From contig NC_013530.1 of assembly GCF_000024965.1 (NCBI RefSeq), positions 124,001 to 188,000 of the forward strand: a stretch of 64,000 bases of DNA, in the 5' to 3' direction. Source of the stretch: Xylanimonas cellulosilytica DSM 15894 (GTDB taxonomy: Bacteria; Actinomycetota; Actinomycetes; Actinomycetales; Cellulomonadaceae). Shown here in pieces: positions 25,281 to 35,300 of this stretch. The notes under the pieces were generated by a model. The model was not told the origin of the DNA, did no database searches, and saw only the letters and a list, made by a program, of their open reading frames with translations. The position numbers were made by a program, and so were the translations under genes. The number at the start of each line of letters is the position of its first letter. The stretch's first letter is position 1.

Positions 25281-26537
25281 TCAGCCGCGGCGACGCCCTC
25301 GCAGCGCCCGCAGCGCCACGCCGGCCGCCAGCACGCCCGCGCCGCCGACCACGGACGTCCACGGCAGCGTGACCGCCAGCGCCGCGCACCCCAGCACGCC
25401 GAACACCTGCAGCGCCCGGGGGTAGCGCCGGTCGCCGCCCGTCTGCGTCCACGCGGACAGGTTCGCCACCAGGTAGTACACGAGCACTCCGAAGCTCGAG
25501 AAACCGATCGCCCCGCGCAGGTCCACGGTCGCCACCAGCGCGACGACGACGGCGGCCAGCGTCACCTCGGCGACGTGCGGCACGCGGAACCGCTCGTGCA
25601 CCGCGGCGAGCGGCCGCGGCAGGTCACCCTCGCGGGCCATCGCGAGCGCGGTCCGCCCGACGCCGGCCACCAGCGCGAGCAGCGCCCCCAACGACGCCAC
25701 CGCCGCCGCGACGCGCACGAGCGGCGCCACCCACAGCCCGTCGGCGGCGGCGGCGAGGGGAGCACCCGACGCGGCGACGCCGTCGAGCCCGAGCACGACC
25801 AGCAGCGTGACGGCCACCGCCGCGTACACCACCACGGTGATCCCGAGCGCGACCGAGATCGCCCGCGGGATCGCGACGCGCGGCCGTCGCACCTCCTCCC
25901 CGAGCGTCGCGACGCGCGCATACCCGGCGAACGCGAAGAACAGCAGCCCGGCCGCCTGCAGCACGCCCAGCACCCCGATGGCCGAGCCCGTCGAGGCCAC
26001 CTCCACCACGAGGTCCCGCCCCGCCCACACCACCGTCAGCGTCACCGCCAGCGCCAGCAGCACGAACGCCACCAGCCAGCGCGCCACCCGCGCCGTGCGC
26101 GTCACCCCGCGGCAGTTCACCGCCGTCAGCGCGACGACGGCGAGCGCCGCCACCCCGCGCCGCACCACCGTCGGCGCGCCGTCGGGCATCGCGTAGGCCG
26201 CGAACGTCAGCGCCATCGCCGCGCACGACGCCGTCTTGCCGATCACGAACCCCCACCCGGCCACGAACCCCCACCACGGCCCGAGGCGCTCGCGGCCGTA
26301 CACGTAGGTGCCGCCGGCCACGGGGTACTGGGCCGCGAGCTGTGCCGACGACGTCGCGTTCGCGTATGCCACGGCGGCCGCGAGGCCGAGCGCGACGAGC
26401 AGCGCCCACCCGGTCCCCACCGGCAGAACGGCCCGCGCGGCGGGCGCGAAGGCCGCGAACACCCCGGCGCCGATCATCGATCCGAGCCCGACGACGACGG
26501 CGTCGGTGGTGGTGAGGCGGCGCGCGAGCTGGGTCAC
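25281..26537 (-). CDS. APC-family amino-acid/polyamine permease
   Basis: 418 residues with twelve or so hydrophobic helices. The family signature is at the start, GLGSMIGAGVFAAFAPAA, the unwound TM1 that binds substrate; TM2-3 carry PVAGGTYVYGRERLG and TM6 has GLLFFAFAGYARVATLGEEV. It lies in the inner membrane and is probably a proton-coupled amino-acid transporter; substrate unknown. The GTG at 26537 has AGGATGAGG just upstream; an ATG at 26561 is possible. It is divergent from the SulP gene, so the two share a 47-bp promoter region. Confidence 0.85.
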   Translation of the reverse strand: MTQLARRLTTTDAVVVGLGSMIGAGVFAAFAPAARAVLPVGTGWALLVALGLAAAVAYANATSSAQLAAQYPVAGGTYVYGRERLGPWWGFVAGWGFVIGKTASCAAMALTFAAYAMPDGAPTVVRRGVAALAVVALTAVNCRGVTRTARVARWLVAFVLLALAVTLTVVWAGRDLVVEVASTGSAIGVLGVLQAAGLLFFAFAGYARVATLGEEVRRPRVAIPRAISVALGITVVVYAAVAVTLLVVLGLDGVAASGAPLAAAADGLWVAPLVRVAAAVASLGALLALVAGVGRTALAMAREGDLPRPLAAVHERFRVPHVAEVTLAAVVVALVATVDLRGAIGFSSFGVLVYYLVANLSAWTQTGGDRRYPRALQVFGVLGCAALAVTLPWTSVVGGAGVLAAGVALRALRGRRRG

Positions 26538-26584
26538 GCCCTCATCCTGGCTCGCGCACATGAACGCGGGGCGAACCGGGGAGA

Positions 26585-28117
26585 ATGGCGGCCGTGCCCA
26601 CCCCCCACACGGTTTCGGTCCGTGCCGTGCTGCGCTCGCCACGACTCCTGCGCATCGAGATCCTCGCCGGCCTCGTCACGGCGTTCGCGCTGATCCCGGA
26701 GGCGACGGCGTTCTCGATCGTGCTCGGCGTCGACCCGCGGCTCGGGCTGTTCTCGAGCTTCGTGGGCGCGGTGGCGATCGCGTTACTGGGCGGGCGCCCG
26801 GCGATGGTCTCGGCCGCGGCCGGCTCGGTCGCCCTCGTCGCTGTGCCGCTGGTGCGCGAGCACGGCGCCGACTATCTGATCGTCGCCGTCGTGCTGAGCG
26901 GCCTGCTCCAGGTGGTGCTGGGCGTCGCCGGGGTCGCGAGGCTCATGCGGTTCATCCCGCGCTCGGTGATGGTCGGGTTCGTCAACGGCCTGGCGATCCT
27001 CATCTTCTGGTCGCAGGTGCGGCACCTGGTGGGCGTCCCGTGGGCGGTGTACCCGCTGGTCGCGGCGGGCATCGCCGTCGTCGTCCTGTTCCCGCGCGTC
27101 ACCAAGGCGGTGCCGGCGCCGCTGGTCGCCATCGTGGCGTTGACGGTCGTCGCGGTCGCGGGCGGCCTCGACGTCCCGACCGTGGGCGACGAGGGCGCGC
27201 TCCCGCAGTCCCTCCCGTCGCTGCTGATCCCCGACGTGCCGCTCACCCTCGACACGCTGCGGATCGTCGCCCCGTACGTCGCCGGGATGGCGTTGGTGGG
27301 CCTGCTGGAGTCCCTGCTCACCGCGAAGCTCGTGGACGACGTCACCGACACCCGCTCCGACAAGTCGCGCGAGGCGTGGGGCCTGGGCGTGACCAACGTG
27401 CTTGCGGGCCTGTTCGGCGGCCAGGGCGTCTGCGCGATGATCGGCCAGACCGTCATCAACGTCCGCGGCGCCGGCGCCCGCTCCCGCGTCTCGACGTTCA
27501 TGGCCGGCGTGTTCGTGCTCGTCCTGGTGGTGGGCCTGAACGACGTCGTCGCGCAGATCCCGATGGCGGCGCTCGTCGCGGTGATGATCATGGTCGCCGT
27601 CATGACGTTCGACTGGCACTCGGTCCGGCCGGCCACGCTGCGCCGCATGCCGCGCTCAGAGACCACGGTCATGGTCGCCACCGTGGTCGTCACCGTCGCC
27701 ACCGACAACCTCGCCGTCGGCGTCCTGGTCGGGGTGGTGGTCGCGATGGTGATGTTCGCGCGCCGCGTCGCGCACTTCACGTCCGTCACACCGATGGACG
27801 ACGTCGCCGCCGTCGGCCCGGGGCTGACGTCCGACGCCGACGACGGCGCCCCTCGTCGTCGGACCTACGTCGTCGAGGGCGAGCTGTTCTTCGCCTCCTC
27901 CAACGACCTCGTCTACCAGTTCGACTACGCCGACGACCCGGACGACGTCGTCGTCGACCTGACCCGCGCGCACGTGTGGGACGCCTCGACGGTGGCGACG
28001 CTGGACGCGATCCAGACCAAGTACGCGGCGCGCGGCAAGCGCGTCACGATCGTGGGCGCCAACCCGGACACGGCTGCCCGCCTGACCCGCCTCTCGACCC
28101 TCACCCCCGGTGGTTGA
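26585..28117 (+). CDS. SulP-family anion transporter with C-terminal STAS domain
   Basis: 510 residues. The membrane part (to about 410) shows the SulP N-terminal pattern LRIEILAGLVTAFALIPEA and GARSRVSTFMAG, and the STAS domain (about 425-505) has VVDLTRAHVWDASTVATLDA. Family members move sulfate, bicarbonate or other anions, driven by Na+ or H+; the substrate is not predictable here. The start may be the GTG at 26594, which lies 7 nt after the -10-like GAGAAT. The stop codon TGA (28115-28117) belongs to a palindromic repeat, and the last residues (TPGG) are repeat-derived. Confidence 0.88.
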   Translation: MAAVPTPHTVSVRAVLRSPRLLRIEILAGLVTAFALIPEATAFSIVLGVDPRLGLFSSFVGAVAIALLGGRPAMVSAAAGSVALVAVPLVREHGADYLIVAVVLSGLLQVVLGVAGVARLMRFIPRSVMVGFVNGLAILIFWSQVRHLVGVPWAVYPLVAAGIAVVVLFPRVTKAVPAPLVAIVALTVVAVAGGLDVPTVGDEGALPQSLPSLLIPDVPLTLDTLRIVAPYVAGMALVGLLESLLTAKLVDDVTDTRSDKSREAWGLGVTNVLAGLFGGQGVCAMIGQTVINVRGAGARSRVSTFMAGVFVLVLVVGLNDVVAQIPMAALVAVMIMVAVMTFDWHSVRPATLRRMPRSETTVMVATVVVTVATDNLAVGVLVGVVVAMVMFARRVAHFTSVTPMDDVAAVGPGLTSDADDGAPRRRTYVVEGELFFASSNDLVYQFDYADDPDDVVVDLTRAHVWDASTVATLDAIQTKYAARGKRVTIVGANPDTAARLTRLSTLTPGG

Positions 28118-28233
28118 TCCCGCACCCCCGGTGGTTGAGCCCGCACCCGGTGGTTGAGCCGCACCCGGTGGTTGAGCCTGTCGAAACCACGTGACCCGGC
28201 CGTCACAGAGTGGTTTCGACAGGCTCAACCACC
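28109..28233. repeat. Cluster of palindromic repeats at the end of the SulP gene
   Basis: Three half units (28109, 28129 and 28148 regions, each GGTGGTTGA plus a variable end) are followed by the 67-bp composite 28167-28191 / 28209-28233. The 17-nt loop TGACCCGGCCGTCACAG differs from the GATCG-containing loops elsewhere. Confidence 0.9.
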
Positions 28234-28235
28234 CG

Positions 28236-28414
28236 TGAGCCGCGACGGTAAACCGCCTTACGGTAACGGGACTTACTACCCGCGCCTGTGGTCGGTCGTG
28301 GCGCAGCGCACGGGATCGGAGATCTGCGTCTCGGCCGTCACGCTCGCCGAGTCCACCGATGGCACGGCGGCGGAACGGTATCTCGCGGGGGCGTGGGCGG
28401 TGGCGCCGGGCTGA
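28236..28414 (+). pseudogene. Possible remnant of a PIN-domain gene
   Basis: The open frame here ends in SEICVSAVTLAESTDGTAAERY, like the second strand/helix of actinobacterial PIN toxins (VSAVTLAE), but there is no start or the first acidic residue; the upstream part is translated repeat. It is best read as a decayed fragment lying between SulP and TetR. Weak. Confidence 0.25.
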
Positions 28415-28445
28415 ACGGGTGTTTAGGGTGTTGAACGTGCGTTCA
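28412..28445. promoter_or_regulatory. Promoter and two TetR-type operators
   Basis: TGAACGTGCGTTCA (28432-28445) is a perfect 6-2-6 palindrome covering the GTG start; TGAACGGGTGTTTA (28412-28425) is a degenerate copy 20 bp upstream, about two helix turns. Between them is TAGGGT (28424-28429), 7 nt before the start, so the operon is probably leaderless and shut off by its own regulator. Confidence 0.65.
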
Positions 28446-29138
28446 GTCGAGGAGCTCTCCACGCGGTCTCGGATCCGGGATGCCGCCGTCTCGCGGTTCG
28501 CGCGGGACGGGTTCCGCGTGCCGTTGCGCGTCATCGCCGCCGATGCCGGGGTGAGCCCGGCCCTGGTCATCCATCACTTCGGTTCGAAGGACGGCCTGCG
28601 CGCCGCGTGCGACGAGCACGTGCTGGAGCACAGCCTCATGCTCAAGTCCGGCGTCGTCGAGAACACCGACCCGGCGCTCCTGCGCTCGCTGCTGGGGAAC
28701 CTCCGCGTGTTCGACGAACCGGTCGCCTACCTGCTGCGCGCACTGCTCGACGGCGGCGAGGCCGCTCGTTCGATCCTGGAGCGCACCGTCGCCGCGGTCG
28801 AGACGTACCTCGAGGCGGGAGTCGCATCCGGCGTCATCCGCCCGTCGCGCGACCCCGCGGGCCGCGCGCGCTACCTCACCTACATGTCGCTCGGCCTGCT
28901 CGTCACGGCGTTCCTCGCAGGCCCGCGCACCGATGGTGACGACGACGACGGCGCCGCGTCCGACGAGGGGGACCCGTACGGGCACGTCACCGAACTGTTG
29001 GCCAGCCTCACGCTGCCACACCTCGAAGTGATGACCCACGGGCTCATCGCCGACCCCGAGCTGCTGCACACCGCCGAGGACTGGGCGGCTACCGCGACCC
29101 CCACCACCCCGAACCGCCGCACCCGGAGGGACCCATGA
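28437..29138 (+). CDS. TetR/AcrR-family regulator of the downstream exporter
   Basis: 233 residues. The HTH spans about residues 10-55: [20 protein letters not shown] then [20 protein letters not shown], a clear TetR pattern. The C-terminal part is helical with an acidic loop of Asp residues near 175. The ATG of the ABC ATPase overlaps its stop (ATGA), so regulator and exporter are one operon, as in many actinobacterial drug exporters. The GTG was chosen because a -10 box ends 7 nt before it. Confidence 0.88.
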   Translation: MRSVEELSTRSRIRDAAVSRFARDGFRVPLRVIAADAGVSPALVIHHFGSKDGLRAACDEHVLEHSLMLKSGVVENTDPALLRSLLGNLRVFDEPVAYLLRALLDGGEAARSILERTVAAVETYLEAGVASGVIRPSRDPAGRARYLTYMSLGLLVTAFLAGPRTDGDDDDGAASDEGDPYGHVTELLASLTLPHLEVMTHGLIADPELLHTAEDWAATATPTTPNRRTRRDP

Positions 29139-30157
29139 CCATCCCCATCGAGATCCGCGACCTGCACAAGTCGTTCGGCACCACGAAGGCGCTGGACGGC
29201 CTGGACCTGACCGTCGAGCAGGGGCAGGTGGCCGGCTTCCTCGGCCCGAACGGCGCCGGCAAGTCGACCACGATCCGCGTGCTGCTGGGCCTGCTGAAGG
29301 CCGACTCGGGCGACGTGCGACTGCTCGGCGGCGACCCGTGGCGCGACGCCGTCGACCTGCACCGGCGCCTCACCTACGTGCCCGGCGACGTCTCCCTGTG
29401 GCCGAACCTCACCGGCGGGGAGGCGATCGACCTGCTCGCCCGCCTGCGCGGCGGGCTGGACAAGGCGCGCAAGGCGGAGCTGCTGGAACGCTTCGAGCTC
29501 GACCCCACCAAGAAGGCCCGCACGTACTCCAAGGGCAACCGGCAGAAGGTCGCGCTCGTCGCCGCGCTCGCCTCCGACGCCGAGCTGCTCATCCTCGACG
29601 AGCCGACGTCGGGCCTCGACCCGCTGATGGAAGCCGTGTTCACGGACTACCTGCGCGAGGTCAAGGCCCGGGGCCGCTCGGTGCTGCTGAGCTCGCACAT
29701 CATGAGCGAGGTCGAGAAGGTGTGCGACACCGTCACCATCATCCGAAGCGGCAGGTCGGTCGAGCACGGCACGCTGGACGACCTGCGCCACCTCACCCGC
29801 TCCGCGGTCTCGGTGCTGCTGCCCGACGACGATGCCGTGCGCACCGTGTCCGGCCTGCCGGGGGTGCACGACGTCGTCGCCGAGCCCGGGGCCGACGGCG
29901 TGGTGCGGCTGCGCGCCTCGGTGGACAACGACCACATGACGGGCGTGCTGGCGTCGCTCGGCGCGATCGGCGTGCGGGGGTTCACAGCGACACCACCGTC
30001 GCTGGAAGAGATGTTCATGCGCCACTACGGCGACGAGCTCCCCACCCCACCCCCTCCGGTGGTTGAGCCTGTCGAAACCACCCCACCCCCAGCGGCTGAG
30101 CCGCATCCGGTGGTTGAGCCTGTCGAAACCACCCCCGAGCGCGGAGAAGCCCGATGA
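29135..30157 (+). CDS. ABC exporter ATP-binding protein
   Basis: 340 residues. Walker [10 protein letters not shown] (37-45), the Q-loop region, a Walker [14 protein letters not shown] with the catalytic Glu, and the H-loop [11 protein letters not shown]. The signature loop reads YSKGNRQK instead of LSGGQ, usual in this DrrA/CcmA-like group. It pairs with the permease that follows (ATGA overlap), probably to export a drug or lipid-like compound. The C-terminal ~37 residues (PVVEPVETT twice) are translated palindromic repeats, so the family protein should end near residue 305. Confidence 0.88.
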   Translation: MTIPIEIRDLHKSFGTTKALDGLDLTVEQGQVAGFLGPNGAGKSTTIRVLLGLLKADSGDVRLLGGDPWRDAVDLHRRLTYVPGDVSLWPNLTGGEAIDLLARLRGGLDKARKAELLERFELDPTKKARTYSKGNRQKVALVAALASDAELLILDEPTSGLDPLMEAVFTDYLREVKARGRSVLLSSHIMSEVEKVCDTVTIIRSGRSVEHGTLDDLRHLTRSAVSVLLPDDDAVRTVSGLPGVHDVVAEPGADGVVRLRASVDNDHMTGVLASLGAIGVRGFTATPPSLEEMFMRHYGDELPTPPPPVVEPVETTPPPAAEPHPVVEPVETTPERGEAR

Positions 30158-30245
30158 CCGCCGTCGTCGACCAGGGAGGTGGTTTCGACAAGCTCAACCA
30201 CCGGGGCGCGCCCAACCACCGGGATGCGCTCGACCACCGGGGGAA
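30058..30245. repeat. Palindromic repeats spanning the ATPase/permease gene junction
   Basis: Forward units 30058-30082 and 30109-30133 lie in the 3' end of the ATPase gene and an inverted unit 30178-30202 plus fragments to about 30245 lie in the 5' end of the permease gene. The ATGA overlap between the two genes is kept between them. Confidence 0.92.
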
Positions 30246-31851
30246 CGAACTCACGGGCACCTGGGCGCTCGTCCGCTTCAACCTGCGCCGCGACCGCCGC
30301 CGCATCACCATCTGGACGCTGTCCATCGCGGCCCTGTACGTCTACTGCGCGACGGCCTTCGCGACGCTCTTCGAGGACACGGCCGAACAGATCGCCCGCG
30401 CGAACATCATGCGCACCCCCGCGTCCGTCCTGATGACAGGGCCAGGGTTCGGGCTCGACCACTACTGGTTCGGCGCGATGATGGCCAACGAGCTGCTGCT
30501 GTGGCTCGCAGGGACGCTCGGCCTCATGAGCATCCTCTTCGTCGTCCGGTACACGCGCGCCGAGGAGGAGTCGTCCCGCTCGGAGCTCATCCGCTCCTCC
30601 GTCGTCGGGCGCCACGCCCCCGCCGTGGCCGCCTACCTCACCGTCGTGCTGGTCAACGCGCTCATCGCCGTCGTCACCTTCCCGATCCTGCTGACAGGCG
30701 CACAGGGCGACGTCGTCGGCTCGGTGGTGTTCGTGCTGGGCTGCGCCCTCGTGGCGCTGTGCTTCGGCGCGGTGGCCTCGGTGACCGCCCAGGTGACCGA
30801 GCACTCGCGCGGCGCCACCGGCATGGCCGTCGCCGTGCTCCTGGCCGCGGTGCTCGTCCGCGGCATCGGCGACATCCCGCGGGTCGGCGGCACGCCGCTG
30901 TCGTGGTTCTCACCGATCGCCTGGGCGCAGCAGACGCGCGTCTTCGTGGACCTGCGCTGGTGGCCGCTGCTGCTGACCGTCGCGTTCATCGTCGCCGCGC
31001 TGATCCTCGCGAGCGTGCTGGGCACCTCGCGCGACTTCGGCGCCGGGCTGGTAGCCGCCAAGCCGGGACGCGCCGACGCGAAGGCGTCGCTGCGCTCACC
31101 CGTCGCGCTCGTGTGGCGCCAGCAGCGCACCGCGTTCTGGTGGTGGCTCCTCGGCATCGGGCTGATGTTCCTGGCGATCGGCACCTACCTGGTCGACGTC
31201 GACGACCTGTTCGGCGACCTCGTCGCGCAGAACCCGGCGCTCGCGGACATCTTCGGGCGGGAGGACATGGTGGGCAGCTTCGTGCAGATCATGATGCTGT
31301 TCGGGGCCCTGTGCGCCGCCGGGTACGGGATCTCGGGCATCGGGCGGGCGCGCACCGAGGAGACCGACAACCGCACGGAGGCCCTGCTGGCCACGCCCGT
31401 CTCCCGCCCGCGGTGGACGGTGGCGGCGTTCGGGGTGCCGGTGCTGTGCGGCGCCGTGCTCATCATGGCCGCCGTCGTCGCCGTGTACCTCGGTGGGATG
31501 TCCGCCGGGTTCGACGGGCCGGGCATCGGAAAGTACCTGGCGGCCGGGGCCGTGTACCTGCCGGCGTTCCTCGCCGTCGTCGGGCTGTCCGCGGCGCTGT
31601 TCGCCTGGGTGCCGCGCCTGATGGCGCTGGCGTGGATCCCCGTGGCGTGGGGCATCGTCGACGGGATGTTCGGCGACGTCATCGACGCACCCACGTGGCT
31701 GCGGGCCCTGAACCCGTTCCGGCACGTACCCAACCCGATGGCGACGGCGGCGCAGGACTACACGCCGCTGCTGTGGCTGGGGGTGCTGGCTGTGGTGCTG
31801 TTCGCGGTCGCGTTCGCGGGGTTCCGACGGCGGGACGTGCCGACGGTGTGA
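30154..31851 (+). CDS. ABC exporter permease (polyketide-antibiotic exporter type)
   Basis: 565 residues with about twelve hydrophobic helices in two halves; the second begins at [20 protein letters not shown]. This long fused permease is the partner type of DrrA-like ATPases in the actinobacterial group annotated as exporters of polyketide antibiotics. Residues about 8-30 ([20 protein letters not shown]) are translated repeats; the normal N-terminus resumes at [18 protein letters not shown]. It forms an operon with the ATPase and the TetR gene. It acts in the cytoplasmic membrane. Confidence 0.85.
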   Translation: MTAVVDQGGGFDKLNHRGAPNHRDALDHRGNELTGTWALVRFNLRRDRRRITIWTLSIAALYVYCATAFATLFEDTAEQIARANIMRTPASVLMTGPGFGLDHYWFGAMMANELLLWLAGTLGLMSILFVVRYTRAEEESSRSELIRSSVVGRHAPAVAAYLTVVLVNALIAVVTFPILLTGAQGDVVGSVVFVLGCALVALCFGAVASVTAQVTEHSRGATGMAVAVLLAAVLVRGIGDIPRVGGTPLSWFSPIAWAQQTRVFVDLRWWPLLLTVAFIVAALILASVLGTSRDFGAGLVAAKPGRADAKASLRSPVALVWRQQRTAFWWWLLGIGLMFLAIGTYLVDVDDLFGDLVAQNPALADIFGREDMVGSFVQIMMLFGALCAAGYGISGIGRARTEETDNRTEALLATPVSRPRWTVAAFGVPVLCGAVLIMAAVVAVYLGGMSAGFDGPGIGKYLAAGAVYLPAFLAVVGLSAALFAWVPRLMALAWIPVAWGIVDGMFGDVIDAPTWLRALNPFRHVPNPMATAAQDYTPLLWLGVLAVVLFAVAFAGFRRRDVPTV

Positions 31852-32322
31852 GGCGTCCGGCGCCACGCGGTCTCGACGGCGCGACGAACGGCGCCATAGC
31901 GGATCACGGAACGACAACGATCGCCGGTGGGCGCCGCCGGCGGTGCGCCGATGCGTGGGCTGGGCGCCTCCACTAGCGCACTACGCGCCACTGTCGTCGG
32001 CCGGCGGTAGTGGGGCGCGGCGAACCCGTAGCGGGATCGGGTGCCTTGGGTACCCGGTTCCGCGAACCTCGTGTGCGGCGGGGGTTCCATGCGCAGTGTT
32101 GCGCTCGGGCGAGGTGTTGCGGTCGTGGGTGCTGGCCGGTTCCCAGCGCCATTGGCGCGTATCCAGTGGCGCCTGGACCTCGAGCTTCCCGGTCATCGCA
32201 CGCCGTGGGGCGCGTCCTCGGCGCTGGCCCGATTCCTAGTGTGTGCATCCCTCACGCGCGACACGAGCCGTGTGTGGGAGCCCGGGCTACTCGCCCGCGC
32301 ACAGGTACCGAGGAGGCTGGAC
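31852..32322. other. 471-bp intergenic region before the first giant surface-protein gene
   Basis: No gene of substance is seen on either strand. It holds several copies of GCGCCA or its complement (31891, 31985, 32146-32158 as a perfect GCGCCA-T-TGGCGC palindrome, and CAGTGGCGCC at 32164), which may be operator or hairpin sequence. A ribosome site GAGGAGG ends at 32316. No firm promoter can be named; TAGTGT near 32238 is a weak -10. Confidence 0.4.
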
Positions 32323-35300
32323 ATGACGCGCAACCGAACGGCAGGGCGACGGACCACACGGTTCGCACCTGGAATCGCCGCCGTCCTTGCTCTCGGGCTC
32401 GTCGGCGCGGGAGTCGTTCCCGTTGCCGGGCTTGTCGACCTGGCGCAGCCGGCGGTGGCCGCCGAGGGCGACGTGGTCACCACGAACCCGGCGCGCCCGG
32501 CTGGGCTCGAGGAGCCGGACAAGGTCGCAGACCCCGCGACTCATCACGAGTACCCCGGCTCGGACTCTCTCGCCCGCACAGATACCACCAACTACCTCGA
32601 GTACTTCGATTCGTCGCGGAACCAGGGACGCATCTGGACAGACAAGAGTGTCTTCAACAAGGACGTCGGCATCCCGAAGACGATGGACCAGGACCCGGGA
32701 GAGCTGAAGGTCGGGCCGGACGAGCTCGCTGTCGCGCTCTCGGCGCTCGGCTCCACCCGGCACGTGATGAGCACGGAGCCGGTCCCGATCGATGTCGTCC
32801 TGGTTCTCGACAACTCGTACTCGATGACGCAGTGCGTCGAGTCGGACGCCTTCTGCCGCGGGCCGAATGTCTGGCAGGACTCCCGGGCAGCCGCCATGGC
32901 TGACGCGGTCAACTCTGCCATCCAGATCATCCACGAGGACGATCCCGACAACCGGGTCGCCATCGTCCTCTTCGGAACCAATTCCGAAGTCGTGACAGGG
33001 CTCGTCAATCCGCAGCCGACAGGGAGCCGCTATGTGTGGCTCACGCAGTCGGGCAACAGCAACACCAATGGCGTGCTCACGCTCCACGTAGGGAACCAGA
33101 CGCGCACTATCGGCACCAGCGGCAGCGACACCCAGTACACCAACATTCAGCGCGGGTTGACCACCGGGCTGGGTCTGCTCGCCTCACAGGCCAAGGCGGC
33201 CGTCACCGGATCAGAGCAACGGGTCCCCAACCTCATCCTCTTCACGGACGGTGAGCCTACCCGCTCCTCCACCTCGCAGAGTTGGTGGAACCCTTCTGGA
33301 TCAGCGGTCCAGGGGCCGAGCTCAACCGGTAGCGCATTCTACGGCAACGGGTTCCTCGCGGCTCTTTCGGCCTCGCTGCTGAAGGCGAAGGTTGAGGCTC
33401 ATTACAACGACGCCGATTACAACCGTTCTCACGGTCTGGTCGGGGTCGACGCGAACGTGTATACGGTGGGCTTGGGAATCAATGGCCTAGCGACCTCCGC
33501 GCGCGATATCGCGCTCGCCACCCTGGACCCCAGCGCCAACCTGGGAAAGGCAGATGGCATCTACGGCGACTTTACGAGCACTTTCAACGCCTATAAGACA
33601 GGCGGAAGGCCCAATGTCCCTGTCAACACCGGCGTAGACTACCGAATCAATCACCCCGCAGCAGCGGATGCTGGGTTCCGTGAGTTCGACCCGACGACGG
33701 ATGCCGACTTCAAATACAACAAGGCGTTCTTCTCGCCGATGAACACCGAGGAACTCAAGAAGGACCTGGACCGCATCGCCGAGACGATCATCGAAGCGGC
33801 GCCGAACTACCCCGTAGAAGTTCGCTCGGACAACGCGAGCACCGAGGGATACATCACCTTCGTGGACGAGCTGGGCCCGTACATGGAGGTGACAGACTTC
33901 AACCGAATTGCCTTCTGTTCCTTCACCGAGGCGAGTCCGACCAAGTGCATCGACAAGACCTTCCTCGAGAGTGACATCGTCGACGAGGGGGGTGGCACGT
34001 TCTCGTACATCTTCGACGGGGAGTACGAAGCCAACACCGTGAGCGGTTCCGACGGGCCCGTGGACCTGTCAGCCATCAAGATCACGGTCACGAAGGGCGC
34101 CAGCCTGGCGGACGGCGACGTCGTCACGATGAGCCTCCCGGCCGCCCTGCTGCCCATCTACGACAAGCGGGTCATGGTCGACTCGGACGGCGAACCGGTC
34201 GAGATCACGCCGTACATCTCGCATCCGTTCCACGCGTACTACAAGGTGGCCCCGAAGCCCGCGGTACTGAGCTACCTGGCGGGGATCAACACGACCAGCC
34301 CGGAGGAGCGCGCCGCACTCGCCGCGTATGTCGAGGCGAACACCGGCGACGGGACGGTGCGGTTCTACTCCAACGCTCACAGCGGCGCAGGCTCCGACGC
34401 AGGACTGGCAACGTCAAGCTTCACCCCGGCGTTGCGCAACGACTTCTATCGGTTCTCGGTGGACTCGCCGCTGTATATCGACGACGAGTTCAAAGAAGCA
34501 CTGACGGGCGCGAACTGGGATGCCACCCAAAAACTGGCTGGCGGGGACAACCTTGAGATCTTCTACATGGACGTCGCCTACGTCCGCGCCGGCGACAGTC
34601 TTGAGCGTGTGCCATTCCCGGTTGCGACCACGGCGGGGAAGCTCAAGGCGGCCGGATTCAGTCCGTCGGGGACTGGCCCGCTGGTGGCACCCGCCGGAAT
34701 GCTTGACCTGTCCGACCGGACTGCAAACCTCGACTTCCCGAAGTGTGCGGTGGAGTGGGTGGCCGGACTGCCGGAGTGCTACGACCCGGGTGACCCGGAG
34801 TTCGACCCCAACCCGAGCAACACGGCCGCGACCGTTCGGACGACCACCAGCGAACGCGGCCAGTCGGGTGGCTCTGATGCCGTCACTGCCGCACTGGGGA
34901 ACAACGGCTTCCTGGCCTACGACGCACCGGGCACGCTCACGGTCCGCAAGACCGTAGAGCACGACGGATTCGACCCGTTGGGCGCCACGGAATTCACCTT
35001 CCGGCTCGATGTGGCCGGCGACGAGGGCGATGGGGGCGACGAGGAGAAGCCCGGGTTCCCTGCGGACGTGTACGCGAGCGACGATACGTTCTTGCGTGAG
35101 GACAGCGTTGTCGTTGGCGGGACACTCACTCTCAAGGACGGTGAGTACGCCGTCATCTATGGCCTCCCTCACGGGACCGACTACACGGTGACCGAGCTCG
35201 ATATCCCCGATGGGTACACGCTCGATGGAGAGAACCCGCGATTCGGCACTATTGATTCCTCTGAACCCTCGGAGGAGGAGTTCGTCAACACGTACGAAGC

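Noticed and set aside
32041-32322. N-terminal extension of giant protein 1
   Set aside because: The frame is open, but ribosome site and signal peptide place the start at 32323.
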